Below, piece by piece: positions 7,972 through 16,207 of a stretch of DNA of 64,000 bases; positions within the stretch are counted from its first letter, which is position 1, and every line of letters begins with the position of its first letter. Both the position numbers and the translations under genes were made by a program. The notes under the pieces were generated by a model. That model had not been told where the DNA came from and made no database searches. It saw only the letters and a list, made by a program, of their open reading frames with translations. The stretch lies in assembly GCF_014836415.1 (NCBI RefSeq), contig NZ_JACSQY010000002.1, forward strand, positions 336,958 through 400,957. Direction: 5' to 3'. The DNA comes from Sporosarcina gallistercoris (GTDB taxonomy: Bacteria; Bacillota; Bacilli; Bacillales_A; Planococcaceae).

Positions 7972-9633
7972 TCAGCTATTCAATTCCCTCAGTAGCCGGG
8001 TTAACTCAAGAAATTGCTGATCTAGTTTGCTGTATTCCGGATTCTCAGGGGTCAGCAGGCTCAACTTACCTAATACCGCTTGTAATTCCGTTTCGAGCCG
8101 GAGTTTTTCTTGGCCGGAAGATATAACTGGAGCAGAGGAATTCCGTTCTTCCCATTCCACCAAACTATACGGTACTTTACGAATGGTCCCTTTTTCAAAT
8201 AACAGCAATCCATCTGCCATACGCTCAGTGAAATATCGATCGTGGGATGCAAACAGCAATGTGCCCGGATAAGTTTCCAGGGTGCGCTCCAGCTCTTCAC
8301 ACGACGGTAGATCCAAGTGATTCGTCGGTTCATCCAGCAATAACACATCCGTTTTCCTGAGGATGAAATCGAGCAATTTCACTTTAAGCCGCTCACCTTG
8401 ACTAAGGGCACCGAGAGGCAGCTGCCATTGATCCGCAGTAAAACCCAAGTTAGTCAATTGAATTCGAAGGAAACCTTGCTCCTCGTAAGACGGCGAATAA
8501 AAATATTGAGCCATTGTCTGGTCATCCGGTAAATCGAAGGCGGTTTGACGCAAGTATCCGAGTGTCATGCCCTCTGATAGCCAGACATCCCCATCGTAAT
8601 CGAGTTCTCCTAAAAGCATTCGGAACAGTGTCGTTTTCCCGGAACCATTCGGTCCAAGCAATGCAAGCCGCTCACCTGCCTGCACAGTAAACGAAGAATG
8701 TTGAAAGAGCGGTTTGTTGCCAAACGCTTTACCGGCATCTTTCAGCTCCAACACGCGCTTCCCTTTCTTCTTCAGCCCTTCCAGTTCAAATGAGACAGAT
8801 GTTTCTGTAGCGGGCACCTCTACCCGATTTTTCTCAAGTTCCGCTTCCAATCGGGTTTTCTTGGAACGGATTTGAACGTTCCGCTTTTTTACCTTCTTAC
8901 GGTAATATTCTTTAGCTCCTCCTCGTTTCGTGGACATGGCATGCCCTTTCTCAGACCATTTATCAAGCTGCTCGATTTGCCCTTCTATTTCAGCAATGTA
9001 TTGTTGCTGTTCATCATAATGCTTTTGCTGTACGAAACGCTCATGCTCTTTCTGCTTGCGGTAGTCTGTATAATTCCCTTCATAAACCGTCAGTTTACCG
9101 TTTTCAATCTCATAAACGATATTTGCAAGATGGTCGATGAAATACCGATCATGAGAGACGAACAGCATGGTGCCTTCACGTACTTGAAGTGTTTCAATGA
9201 GCCGTTCCACACTTTCCGCGTCCAGATGGTTGGTCGGTTCATCCAGCAACAAGAACTCACGGTTTTCAGCCAGCGTAGCGGTAAGTCGCAGTTTGACTCG
9301 CTCTCCACCACTTGCATGAGCATATTCTACTTCTTTTGGGAGGTGCCAGTGGCTCCGTTTTTGAAAGAGCTCAGTTTGCGTCCAGTCCACGGGGTCTTCT
9401 GTTTCAGCCTCTTGTTTGTAATAAGAGATGGAAGGTGCTCGACCGATCCATTCCATTCTTCCGGAAGAAGGTTCTCGTTCTCCTGCCAAGATGGACAAAA
9501 GCGTCGTTTTGCCTGCCCCATTCGGTCCGACAATTGCTATTTTAGCTCCTTGTGGAATTTCTGCGCTGAGTTCGTTAAAAATATGCACATCTCCATATCC
9601 CACTGATACCTTGTTTACTATTCCTCGTAACAT
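7972..9633 (-). CDS. ABC-F ribosome protection protein, VmlR/Vga-like
   Basis: A 553-residue soluble protein with two ATP-binding cassettes and no membrane part. Cassette 1 has Walker A GPNGAGKTT, signature SGGERVKLR and LLLDEPTNHLD; cassette 2 has GPNGSGKTT, SQGERLKVK and LLLDEPTNHLD. The charged linker between them holds QLDKWSEKGHAMSTKRGG and a long basic coiled segment, close to VmlR of Bacillus subtilis, which dislodges lincosamides, streptogramin A and pleuromutilins from the 50S ribosome. The C-terminal LGKLSLLTPENPEY also matches VmlR. ATG at 9633 follows GGAGG. Expression is probably drug-induced through the leader described at 9641-9696. Spectrum of resistance cannot be read from sequence. 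Confidence 0.88.
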   Translation of the reverse strand: MLRGIVNKVSVGYGDVHIFNELSAEIPQGAKIAIVGPNGAGKTTLLSILAGEREPSSGRMEWIGRAPSISYYKQEAETEDPVDWTQTELFQKRSHWHLPKEVEYAHASGGERVKLRLTATLAENREFLLLDEPTNHLDAESVERLIETLQVREGTMLFVSHDRYFIDHLANIVYEIENGKLTVYEGNYTDYRKQKEHERFVQQKHYDEQQQYIAEIEGQIEQLDKWSEKGHAMSTKRGGAKEYYRKKVKKRNVQIRSKKTRLEAELEKNRVEVPATETSVSFELEGLKKKGKRVLELKDAGKAFGNKPLFQHSSFTVQAGERLALLGPNGSGKTTLFRMLLGELDYDGDVWLSEGMTLGYLRQTAFDLPDDQTMAQYFYSPSYEEQGFLRIQLTNLGFTADQWQLPLGALSQGERLKVKLLDFILRKTDVLLLDEPTNHLDLPSCEELERTLETYPGTLLFASHDRYFTERMADGLLLFEKGTIRKVPYSLVEWEERNSSAPVISSGQEKLRLETELQAVLGKLSLLTPENPEYSKLDQQFLELTRLLRELNS

Positions 9634-9640
9634 TTACATT

Positions 9641-9696
9641 CCTCCAGTTGGAGGGGAACACAAAAAAGACCCCTCCGTAAATTAATCGGAAGGATC
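9641..9696 (-). promoter_or_regulatory. Attenuator leader of the ABC-F gene with mutually exclusive hairpins
   Basis: On the - strand GATCCTTCCG pairs with CGGAGGGGTC (9668-9696) and is followed by six T (9662-9667): an intrinsic terminator 29 bases before the start codon. The 3' arm can instead pair, as GGAGGGG (9670-9676), with CCCCTCC (9650-9656), which would destroy the terminator. The CCTCC in 9650-9654 can also pair with the ribosome binding site GGAGG (9641-9645). Such switching fits induction by antibiotic-stalled ribosomes, known for VmlR and other ABC-F genes; the mechanism here is inferred. Confidence 0.7.
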
Positions 9697-9846
9697 GGTT
9701 CTGTCGGCATCTCAAAAAAGCCACAACTCTCCTGATGAGCATCATGATATCGACTCAGCAAAGGTTGAAAGTGGTAATTATAAATGGACAGACCAATCCC
9801 GTTTTTCCACACAACGAATCATTCGTTTTGAGAAATCAGGAATTAG

Positions 9847-9861
9847 TTATCCATCAGCCAC
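9847..9861 (-). CDS. Possible four-codon leader peptide of the ABC-F gene
   Basis: GTG GCT GAT GGA TAA preceded by AAAGGG with six bases between. It lies about 25 bases after the predicted transcript start and could be the ribosome-stalling element that senses antibiotic. A longer in-frame alternative (GTG at 9812, about 64 codons) crosses the terminator but has no ribosome binding site. Weak evidence, included because the downstream attenuator needs a sensing element. Confidence 0.3.
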   Translation of the reverse strand: MADG

Positions 9862-9891
9862 ACTCAACCCTTTCTGTCAGTTAGTCTCACC

Positions 9892-9919
9892 AGTATATCA
9901 AATTTAGAATTGTTTGCAA
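9892..9919 (-). promoter_or_regulatory. Sigma-A type promoter of the ABC-F leader
   Basis: TTGCAA and TATACT on the - strand are 16 bases apart. This would give a leader of about 250 bases before the ABC-F start codon, with nothing else gene-like in the interval 9919-10058. Confidence 0.5.
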
Positions 9920-10058
9920 GTTGGTGGATACAACTTATTCATTACTAACTTTCGATTATTTCCGGGGAAATAATCTTCATTCCGACATTATGAAGTAATG
10001 ATTTACACAGATAACTACGGAAATTGTCAGTTTGTGCTTAGTAGATATCTCTACTCAA

Positions 10059-10409
10059 TTACTGCCAAGCGCTCATCCCGCCTTTAACATTAATGACATC
10101 GGAAAATCCTGCTTTCTTCAGCATTCCTGCTGCGCGGGCACTTCGCATACCGCTTTGGCAGATTACATACGTTTCTTTGTCTTTGTCGAGCTCACTCATA
10201 CGTTTCCCTAAATCATTTAGAGGAATATTTTTAAATTCCTTTACGTGGCGGCCTTTGTATTCACCAGGTGTTCGCACATCTACAAATTGCTTCGATTTAT
10301 CTTTCGTCAATGCCTTTACTTCAGTTGTGGACATCGTACGGATACCTTTTGCCGGTTTCATGCGCCACACAAAGAATGCAACAATTAATAGGACTATGAT
10401 CCAACTCAT
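10059..10409 (-). CDS. Membrane-anchored rhodanese-like sulfurtransferase
   Basis: A 116-residue protein with an N-terminal membrane helix (MSWIIVLLIVAFFVW) and a single rhodanese domain. FVDVRTPGEY and the active-site loop VICQSGMRSA carry the catalytic cysteine, so it is likely an active persulfide carrier facing the cytoplasm. It resembles the YtwF/YqhL-type small rhodaneses of Bacillus. Start ATG follows GGAGG by eight bases. Monocistronic; the acceptor of sulfur is unknown. Confidence 0.9.
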   Translation of the reverse strand: MSWIIVLLIVAFFVWRMKPAKGIRTMSTTEVKALTKDKSKQFVDVRTPGEYKGRHVKEFKNIPLNDLGKRMSELDKDKETYVICQSGMRSARAAGMLKKAGFSDVINVKGGMSAWQ

Positions 10410-10484
10410 CTGAAACGCCTCCAGTTGTTTTCTATTTTCTTAAATATACCTGCACGGGTATATGAAAGCAATGAATCTGCCTAT

Positions 10485-10516
10485 AAAAAAACGCAGTACC
10501 CAATAGGTCTGCGTTT
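10485..10516 (-). terminator. Terminator of the small membrane protein gene
   Basis: AAACGCAG pairs with CTGCGTTT; on the - strand the stem is followed by TTTTTTTATAGG. It lies nine bases after the stop of the gene at 10525. Confidence 0.85.
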
Positions 10517-10524
10517 GGTATAGT

Positions 10525-10680
10525 TTATCTCTTCTCCGATAGTGCTAAAAAGAAAGTGGCTACCGGGCCAAGCAGAAGGGATAGCAAGAACCAGTTGAAT
10601 CCTGACCGGTTTTTCCCTTGTGCCAATACGGCATTGATCAGCGCGAGCGTTCCCCATCCAACGAAGTAGCCTTCATTCAT
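10525..10680 (-). CDS. Small two-helix membrane protein, 51 residues
   Basis: Starts MNEGYFVGWGTLALINAVLA, with a second hydrophobic segment GFNWFLLSLLLGPVATFFLA. The pattern of a glycine/asparagine-rich first helix followed by FxLSLLLGPxAT is common in small membrane proteins that databases often mislabel as NusB; no function is known to me. I use the internal ATG at 10680, eight bases after GGGAGG, because the longer reading frame to 10737 has no ribosome binding site. Confidence 0.65.
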   Translation of the reverse strand: MNEGYFVGWGTLALINAVLAQGKNRSGFNWFLLSLLLGPVATFFLALSEKR

Positions 10681-10752
10681 AACAACAACCTCCCGATCCG
10701 TCTGTACTTCTATCTGTACTACGGATTGCGAGTCCATTCGGTTTCGTTTCCA

Positions 10753-11436
10753 TCAAGAAATACCCTCATTTGTGCGGGAAATCCATTGACTTACAAGTAA
10801 TAGTACAAAACCTGCCAGTAAAGAAGCTAACCAAGGAAACTCAATAGCAGGACCCCTCTCTTTAAAAAAGAAGGCGATCCCCATAAGTAGTCCAAATACC
10901 ATAACTCCAGTCATTCCGCCTCCTATCGCAAATTTCCAAGTGCTTTTCTTTTCTTCAAATGCCGTTTTGTTCACCATATTTATTAAAAGTAGTACACCTA
11001 CTGCGGTTATCAAGAGAACCGCTGCAAGCAGAGCTATTGTTGATACCACATATAGACGTTCGTCTACTGGTTGGAAAAATGACATGATGCCTAAAATAGC
11101 ACCACGTGCAATAACCATCCAGCCTAATACACCGACTGTCAGTTGTATTCCAAATAACAGTTGGTTTTTCTTCTTCTCTTTTGGCATCTGTGCAATCAAT
11201 TCATCTGCATACGCTTTTGGATCTCTGCCGTATATTTCCTCTGCACTCTTTCCATCTTGCTGGCCTTCCAATAGATGCTCAAGCATTTCCATCAATAACT
11301 CCTCTGTTGCTCGTTCAGACAACAAGAACTTAGAACGGATGTATACGAGCATATTGGAATAGTACCGTTCATTTTCCTCCGTCAACTGTTCCCGCTTTTC
11401 ATTGTTCTCTTGAATCAGTTCCTTAGTGGTCACCAT
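10753..11436 (-). CDS. DUF1129-like membrane protein paired with PadR regulator
   Basis: A 227-residue protein with a soluble helical N-terminus of about 95 residues (EELLMEMLEHLLEGQQDGKS, PKAYADELI) and four membrane helices. This layout is that of DUF1129 family proteins, which are often coded next to PadR repressors. The ATG at 11436 is preceded by AAAGGAGAGG. It overlaps the PadR gene by 14 bases, so the regulator and membrane protein form one operon. Function unknown; a stress or envelope role is only a guess. Confidence 0.75.
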   Translation of the reverse strand: MVTTKELIQENNEKREQLTEENERYYSNMLVYIRSKFLLSERATEELLMEMLEHLLEGQQDGKSAEEIYGRDPKAYADELIAQMPKEKKKNQLLFGIQLTVGVLGWMVIARGAILGIMSFFQPVDERLYVVSTIALLAAVLLITAVGVLLLINMVNKTAFEEKKSTWKFAIGGGMTGVMVFGLLMGIAFFFKERGPAIEFPWLASLLAGFVLLLVSQWISRTNEGIS

Positions 11437-11764
11437 GCTCAACCTCTCCTTTCAATAACGCAGTTACTGGCACCGCAAGTTTTCCCCATTCACTTCGAAT
11501 GAGTTCCAATGCCTCTTCGCCATCTGCGGTTAACGTATAATATTTCCTTCGAGGTCCTGATTCGGACGCGCGCATCTCCCCTACTATCCAATTATTTTTC
11601 TGTAACCTCAGCAATACAGGATATATCGTACCTTCGCTCACATCGTCGAGTCCGACTTTCTGCAGCTTAGCGGAAAGCTCATAGCCATACACTGTCTCTT
11701 TTTCGATTATGGCAAGCACACAGCCGTTTAATATCCCTTTTAGTAACTCACTTCTAACCGACAC
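11423..11764 (-). CDS. PadR-family transcriptional regulator
   Basis: A 113-residue winged-helix repressor: VSVRSELLKGILNGCVLAII, YGYELSAKL and the wing region SEGTIYPVLLRLQKNNWI, GPRRKYYTLTADGEE are typical of the short PadR-s1 group. I choose GTG at 11764 (nine bases after GGAG) since homologues begin at this MSVRSELL motif; ATG at 11779 is in frame but lacks a ribosome binding site. It likely represses its own operon through the inverted repeat at 11819-11839. Confidence 0.88.
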   Translation of the reverse strand: MSVRSELLKGILNGCVLAIIEKETVYGYELSAKLQKVGLDDVSEGTIYPVLLRLQKNNWIVGEMRASESGPRRKYYTLTADGEEALELIRSEWGKLAVPVTALLKGEVEHGDH

Positions 11765-11804
11765 GCGACCACTCTCCATCCAGTATGTTGCCTTACAAGG
11801 TAGC

Positions 11805-11839
11805 ATTATAAAAAACAACTACCTTGCGTCACAAAGTAG
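11805..11839 (-). promoter_or_regulatory. PadR operon promoter with overlapping operator
   Basis: On the - strand TTGTGA (11829-11834) and TATAAT (11805-11810) are 18 bases apart. The inverted repeat CTACTTTG-N5-CAAGGTAG (11819-11839, one mismatch per arm) overlaps the -35, and CCTTACAAGG at 11791-11800 repeats the motif downstream. Both are natural PadR binding candidates. Confidence 0.6.
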
Positions 11840-11947
11840 CAATAGGGTTAGTATATTCCTGCCTTTTTTATATGTCAACCAGAATGTTCAGATAAGTGCA
11901 TTCCATCTCTAAAATATATGATAGGATGTTAGAAGGAGGGGTCATCT

Positions 11948-12697
11948 ATGATTAAAGTTACATTTGAAGATATTTATAACGCAGGGTCTGTAGCTGAGAG
12001 ATCTGATACATATATCCATTATCATCTACCTGAGATGCCACTCTATTATGACAGCAATTTCATAGCTTTTAAAAAGATGCCCACTGTCAACGAGTTTCAA
12101 AAAGCAGAACGTGACTTGAAAATTTATCACACCGCACGCGGGCAACATCATCTGAAGTTTACATTCCCGGAGAATGAACCTATTTCAAAAGAAGTGAACG
12201 CTTATTTAAATCGTCATGGCTATGAGATCGGTTTTTTAGAATTATATGCACTTCAACCAAAGGATTTTCCTAGTGTTTCACCGTCTTCAGCTATTAACGT
12301 CCAACCCGTGACTGCAGACTATCTCGAAGAGTTTCTTCACTTACAGCGAACAATTGATGAGCAATTCGGGAAAGAGTTTGCAACACAAAAACAGCTGCAG
12401 CATAAAAGAAACTTCTCAGATCCTGGTTTTGTTCAGCTTGTTGCATATTCCGATGGTGAAATAGCTGGTTCCGTAGATTTAATCGTCAACGAACAGACTG
12501 TTGAAATTGACGGGTTGCACGTGTTGGAAAAAATGAGGCATAAAGGTATCGGAAGTCAGTTGCAGCAATGGGTGATGGAAATGTTCACTGATAAACTAGT
12601 CATTTTGGTCGCTGATGGTGAAGATACCCCTAAAGACATGTATCAGCGACAAAACTACAAGTATATGGGCTATCAATTTGAAGCGGTAAAAGCGTGA
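11948..12697 (+). CDS. GNAT family N-acetyltransferase
   Basis: A 249-residue protein whose C-terminal half (residues 125-245) is a GNAT domain with the acetyl-CoA loop EKMRHKGIGSQLQQWVME and the strand pair GEIAGSVDLIV, VEIDGLHV. The N-terminal 110 residues look like a degenerate second GNAT-like half. ATG at 11948 follows GGAGGGG. Substrate unknown. It stands alone, divergent from the PadR operon. Confidence 0.85.
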   Translation: MIKVTFEDIYNAGSVAERSDTYIHYHLPEMPLYYDSNFIAFKKMPTVNEFQKAERDLKIYHTARGQHHLKFTFPENEPISKEVNAYLNRHGYEIGFLELYALQPKDFPSVSPSSAINVQPVTADYLEEFLHLQRTIDEQFGKEFATQKQLQHKRNFSDPGFVQLVAYSDGEIAGSVDLIVNEQTVEIDGLHVLEKMRHKGIGSQLQQWVMEMFTDKLVILVADGEDTPKDMYQRQNYKYMGYQFEAVKA

Positions 12698-12768
12698 TGA
12701 ATAGTTCGAAAAAGAATTTCCGAATCAGGATATGCTAGTGTGAGACAGAATCCTAAATAGGTCAGGAC

Positions 12769-13548
12769 GTGAAGCAGATGAAAAATCTTGCCCAATCTAT
12801 ACAGACACAATTATTAGAAGCCATGTTGGATGGCAGCCGGGTGGCGACACTAGTCACAGACGCATCTCAACCGGACAATCCGATCATCTATGCAAATCGA
12901 ACGTTGGAGAAGATGACCGGTTACCCTTTATCTGAGACAATCGGTCGGAATTGTCGGTTCCTTCAAGGTGAAGATACAGATCCGTTTGCTGTCAAACAGC
13001 TTCGTGATGCAATTCAAGCTCAGGAGTCGATTACGATTACACTGAAAAACTATAGGAAAGATGGTACTGAGTTTTGGAATCGTCTTTCTATAGAACCTCT
13101 TCAAATCGAGGACCACTTATTTTTCATCGGAACTCAAACGAATGTTTCGGTTGAATATAGACAACGCGATAAACTTTCAAGTAAAGAAATTGAAATTGAA
13201 CAACTGATGCTTCCGATTATGAGGATACAAGACAATCTTGCCGCCGTGTCACTTATTGGAGAAATGAGTGTCCAGCGATTCAACTTATTAACACAAAAAC
13301 TTTGTGAATTTGTTCAACATCATGGAGTAGATCATATCATCCTCGACATTACGGGCTTGTTCTGGAATCATGAGTCTCCGATGACAGGCTTGCTAGCCAT
13401 TCAGGACGTCTTAAAACTTATGGGCACTCAGTTATATGTCACCGGTATATCTCCAAAAGTGGCGCAGTCATTCATTAATGGGCAAGTGACAGGTCAGCAA
13501 CTTATAACATTCTCAAATATTCGGCAAGCGATAGATCAGATAAAATAA
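12769..13548 (+). CDS. ytvA: Blue-light photoreceptor YtvA-like (LOV-STAS)
   Basis: A 259-residue protein with an N-terminal LOV (PAS) domain, residues 20-130, and a C-terminal STAS domain, residues 150-259. The photoactive cysteine lies in GRNCRFLQGEDTDP at residue 62, the same number as in Bacillus subtilis YtvA, and the flavin-binding asparagines NYRKDGTEFWN are kept. YtvA feeds light signals into the stressosome that activates sigma-B. I keep GTG 12769 (weak AGG upstream); ATG 12778 is an alternative. Other stressosome genes are not in the window. Confidence 0.93.
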   Translation: MKQMKNLAQSIQTQLLEAMLDGSRVATLVTDASQPDNPIIYANRTLEKMTGYPLSETIGRNCRFLQGEDTDPFAVKQLRDAIQAQESITITLKNYRKDGTEFWNRLSIEPLQIEDHLFFIGTQTNVSVEYRQRDKLSSKEIEIEQLMLPIMRIQDNLAAVSLIGEMSVQRFNLLTQKLCEFVQHHGVDHIILDITGLFWNHESPMTGLLAIQDVLKLMGTQLYVTGISPKVAQSFINGQVTGQQLITFSNIRQAIDQIK

Positions 13549-13556
13549 TCTCCGCA

Positions 13557-13598
13557 GTTCAAGAGTATTGCTAAAATATTCTTGAACGCATCTTTTGT
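13557..13598 (+). terminator. Terminator after ytvA
   Basis: GTTCAAGAGTATT pairs with AATATTCTTGAAC around a short loop, followed by a T-rich stretch. Confidence 0.7.
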
Positions 13599-13625
13599 TT
13601 TAGCAAGCAATCAGGAGGACAAACT

Positions 13626-14117
13626 ATGCTACCTAGAAAAATCCTAGCCGCTTCTCTATCAGGAATGCTGTTCTGCATATTGCTTGGTTTCTTTCTCCCC
13701 AATCCATTCGGGGAATCGATCCCTTCAATCTCTCAATACTTCGGATCGGTGCTGCTTAGTATTTCAGGGTATCTCCTCTTCGGCATCCCACTCATACTTG
13801 TTTACGGAATAACATGTTCAATTATCAGCGAAAAAATAGCCATTTTTCTTAGCGAAAAAGTAAAATTCAATCGTTCAGATTTTTTTCTTTCGGGATTGCT
13901 CCATGCAAGTTTCGGATTAGTATTTTCAGGATATGGTCTAGTCGCTTCATTACTGTTTTTTGCAGTAGACCGTGTGATCAAAAACCGTAACGTCCACGTG
14001 TCACGTAAGCGACTCATCCAAGCACTCGTTCTACCAATCGCAGTATACCTCCTCTGTCTAGGCACTCTTGCAGCAGCAGATTTCTTCGGTGGGGGCTGGA
14101 AAGACTTGCTCGTTTAA
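13626..14117 (+). CDS. Membrane protein of unknown function, 163 residues
   Basis: I do not recognise the family. Four or five hydrophobic segments are visible: residues 5-25, 38-60, 85-115 and 132-152, with a basic loop KNRNVHVSRKRL before the last. ATG follows AGGAGG. It sits between ytvA and the riboflavin operon with terminators or promoters on either side, so it is probably its own unit. No catalytic motif is seen. Confidence 0.65.
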   Translation: MLPRKILAASLSGMLFCILLGFFLPNPFGESIPSISQYFGSVLLSISGYLLFGIPLILVYGITCSIISEKIAIFLSEKVKFNRSDFFLSGLLHASFGLVFSGYGLVASLLFFAVDRVIKNRNVHVSRKRLIQALVLPIAVYLLCLGTLAAADFFGGGWKDLLV

Positions 14118-14132
14118 AAATCAAGATTCGAG

Positions 14133-14162
14133 TTGCATGCTTGCTAATAGCTGTGCTAGACT
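14133..14162 (+). promoter_or_regulatory. Sigma-A type promoter of the riboflavin operon
   Basis: TTGCAT and TAGACT are 18 bases apart, giving a start about 13 bases before the FMN riboswitch. Confidence 0.5.
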
Positions 14163-14181
14163 TTGAGACAATCGAATAATA

Positions 14182-14323
14182 TTCCTTCGGGGCAGGGTGA
14201 AATTCCCTACCGGCGGTGATGAGCTTATGTTGCTCTTAGTCCGTGACCCGGCTGCATGTTTGCAGACGGTGGATTTGGTGAAACTCCAAGGCCGACAGTT
14301 AAAGTCTGGATGGGAGAAGGAAT
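14182..14323 (+). promoter_or_regulatory. FMN riboswitch (RFN element)
   Basis: Contains the invariant RFN blocks: CTTCGGGGCAGGGTGAAATT, CCCTACCGGCGGTGAT, AGTCCGTGACC, GGTGGATTTGGTGAAACTCC, GCCGACAGTTAAAGTCTGGA and the closing TGGGAGAAGGAA. FMN binding should favour the terminator at 14378 and shut off ribDE-BA-H. Confidence 0.97.
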
Positions 14324-14377
14324 GGTGCGTTTTTCAAATTTTTTATTTGACTGACGCTTATTTTGTCATGCTTACCC

Positions 14378-14408
14378 AGCCCCGCACATTCGTTGCGGGG
14401 CTTTTTTT
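14378..14408 (+). terminator. Riboswitch-controlled terminator
   Basis: AGCCCCGC pairs with GCGGGGCT, followed by seven T. It lies between the RFN aptamer and ribD and is the expression platform. Confidence 0.9.
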
Positions 14409-14447
14409 GTTACATGAGGAATCTATAATTCAGGAGTGTTGTTCACG

Positions 14448-15563
14448 TTGGAAATTGAACACTATATGCAAGTCGCTTTTTCAATTGCTCAAGGTGCGGT
14501 AGGACAAACTTCGCCGAATCCACCCGTCGGTTCCGTTGTTGTGAACCATGGAAGGGTTGTCGGAATGGGTGCTCATTTGCGTGCAGGTGAACGTCATGCA
14601 GAGCGGATCGCTCTTGATATGGCAGGTGAGCACGCCCGGGGCGGGGATCTGTACGTCACTTTAGAACCTTGTTCGCATACGGGGAAAACGCCGCCGTGTA
14701 CCGAAGCGATTATGCAAGCCGGTATCACTCGTGTCTTCGTTTCGTCACTCGATCCGAATCCCCTAGTTGCAGGTTCGGGAATCCAGACACTTCGAGATGC
14801 TGGAATCGATGTGCAAACCGGAATTTGTCCGGAGTTGGCAGACGAATTATATCAACCTTTTTTTTACTTTATACAAACCAAACAACCTCATGTAACGGTA
14901 AAAACAGCTATGACATTAGATGGTAAAATCGCAGCTTTTTCAGGACACAGTAAATGGGTGACAAGCGAGCACGCGCGGCTTGACGTCCATCGTCTTCGTC
15001 ATGTCCATGATGCCATTTTAACCGGAAGTAAAACGATTCTTCATGACAATCCCCTTCTTACCACCAGATTGCCCCAAGGTGGCCTTCATCCTATTCGAGT
15101 TATTTTAGATACGCAATTAGTAACGCCTATTGCGAGCCAGATTATTCAAAATGCGGATGCCCCAACATGGATTTTTTGCGGCAGCACCGCTTCAAAAGAA
15201 CTGGAATTCAACTTGTTAACGTATGACCACGTTGAAATCATCCGCATGAATGACCCTGATATTGCAATATCCGCTGTTCTTAAGGAACTCGGCGCACGCG
15301 GCGTCATGACGCTTCTTGTAGAGGGTGGCGCTTCGGTAAATTCATCCTTTTTACAAGCAAATGCCGTCAATCGGATCATCACGTACATTGCTCCGAGACT
15401 TCTCGGAGGTGCCGGTTCCCTGACACCTATCGGCGGAACAAATCCTGCCTTGATGAGCGACGCAAAAGAGTTTGTTTTTGTAAAAACGGAACAGCTCGGT
15501 CCAGATTTAAAAGTTACGGCTGTGCCAAAAGGAAGTGATAGGTATGTTCACAGGAATCATTGA
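14448..15563 (+). CDS. ribD: Bifunctional diaminohydroxyphosphoribosylaminopyrimidine deaminase/reductase
   Basis: A 371-residue enzyme of riboflavin synthesis, second and third steps from GTP. The N-terminal deaminase has zinc ligands in GERHAERIAL (HAE) and EPCSHTGKTPPC (PCxxxGxxPPC). The C-terminal reductase (from about residue 145) has KTAMTLDGKIA, DAILTGSKTI and LVEGGASVNSSF. I place the start at TTG 14448, about ten bases after AGGAGTG; the frame opens at 14436 but there the codon overlaps the ribosome binding site. First gene of the operon, overlapping ribE by 20 bases. Confidence 0.95.
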   Translation: MEIEHYMQVAFSIAQGAVGQTSPNPPVGSVVVNHGRVVGMGAHLRAGERHAERIALDMAGEHARGGDLYVTLEPCSHTGKTPPCTEAIMQAGITRVFVSSLDPNPLVAGSGIQTLRDAGIDVQTGICPELADELYQPFFYFIQTKQPHVTVKTAMTLDGKIAAFSGHSKWVTSEHARLDVHRLRHVHDAILTGSKTILHDNPLLTTRLPQGGLHPIRVILDTQLVTPIASQIIQNADAPTWIFCGSTASKELEFNLLTYDHVEIIRMNDPDIAISAVLKELGARGVMTLLVEGGASVNSSFLQANAVNRIITYIAPRLLGGAGSLTPIGGTNPALMSDAKEFVFVKTEQLGPDLKVTAVPKGSDRYVHRNH

Positions 15564-16191
15564 AGAAATCGGTACCTTACGAATAATCCGCTCGTCCGGC
15601 CAATCGATGGAACTCATTGTAGCGGCAAATGAAATACTGAAAGATGTCCGTCTAGGAGACAGTATCGCCGTTAATGGCACGTGTCTCACCGTTACCTCGT
15701 TTACGGATGGACAGTTCACCGTAGATGTGATGCCAGAAACATTCCGAGCGACCTCGTTACATAATGCGAAAGCCGGTACTGCGGTGAATCTGGAACGTGC
15801 TCTTCGGGCGGATAGTCGTTTAGGCGGGCACTTTGTAACCGGCCACGTTGACGGAACCGCAGTTGTCCAGAAGTGCCAGCATGTCGAGAATTCCCTTGTC
15901 ATGCATTTATCGCTTCCGCCAGAGGGCTTGCCCTATGTCCTGCCGAAAGGATCGATTGCACTCGATGGCACTTCTTTAACCATTTTTCAAGTGATGGATG
16001 ATTGCATCTCGATATCGCTCATCCCCCATACTCAAAAGACGACCATCCTTGCGAAGCGTCAACCGGGAGACCGTGTCAATGTCGAGTTTGACATGCTCGC
16101 AAAATACACGTTCAACATGTTGAAGCGGCAACATTCTTCTGCTAACCAACCTTTGAACAAGGACTTTTTACAGCAAAACGGATTTTTATAA
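15544..16191 (+). CDS. ribE: Riboflavin synthase alpha subunit
   Basis: A 215-residue enzyme that dismutates two 6,7-dimethyl-8-ribityllumazines to riboflavin. Both lumazine-binding repeats are present: first half [50 protein letters not shown]; second half [20 protein letters not shown]. The ATG at 15544 is the family start and follows AGGAAGTGATAGG. Coupled to ribD by overlap. Confidence 0.96.
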   Translation: MFTGIIEEIGTLRIIRSSGQSMELIVAANEILKDVRLGDSIAVNGTCLTVTSFTDGQFTVDVMPETFRATSLHNAKAGTAVNLERALRADSRLGGHFVTGHVDGTAVVQKCQHVENSLVMHLSLPPEGLPYVLPKGSIALDGTSLTIFQVMDDCISISLIPHTQKTTILAKRQPGDRVNVEFDMLAKYTFNMLKRQHSSANQPLNKDFLQQNGFL

Positions 16192-16207
16192 GGAGAGGGT
16201 GTTCCTC

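Noticed and set aside
9618..9812. 64-codon frame crossing the ABC-F leader terminator
   Set aside because: No ribosome binding site, and it runs across the terminator and overlaps the ABC-F start. Its segment NYHFQPLLS is reminiscent of erm-type stalling leaders, but that is too weak to call.
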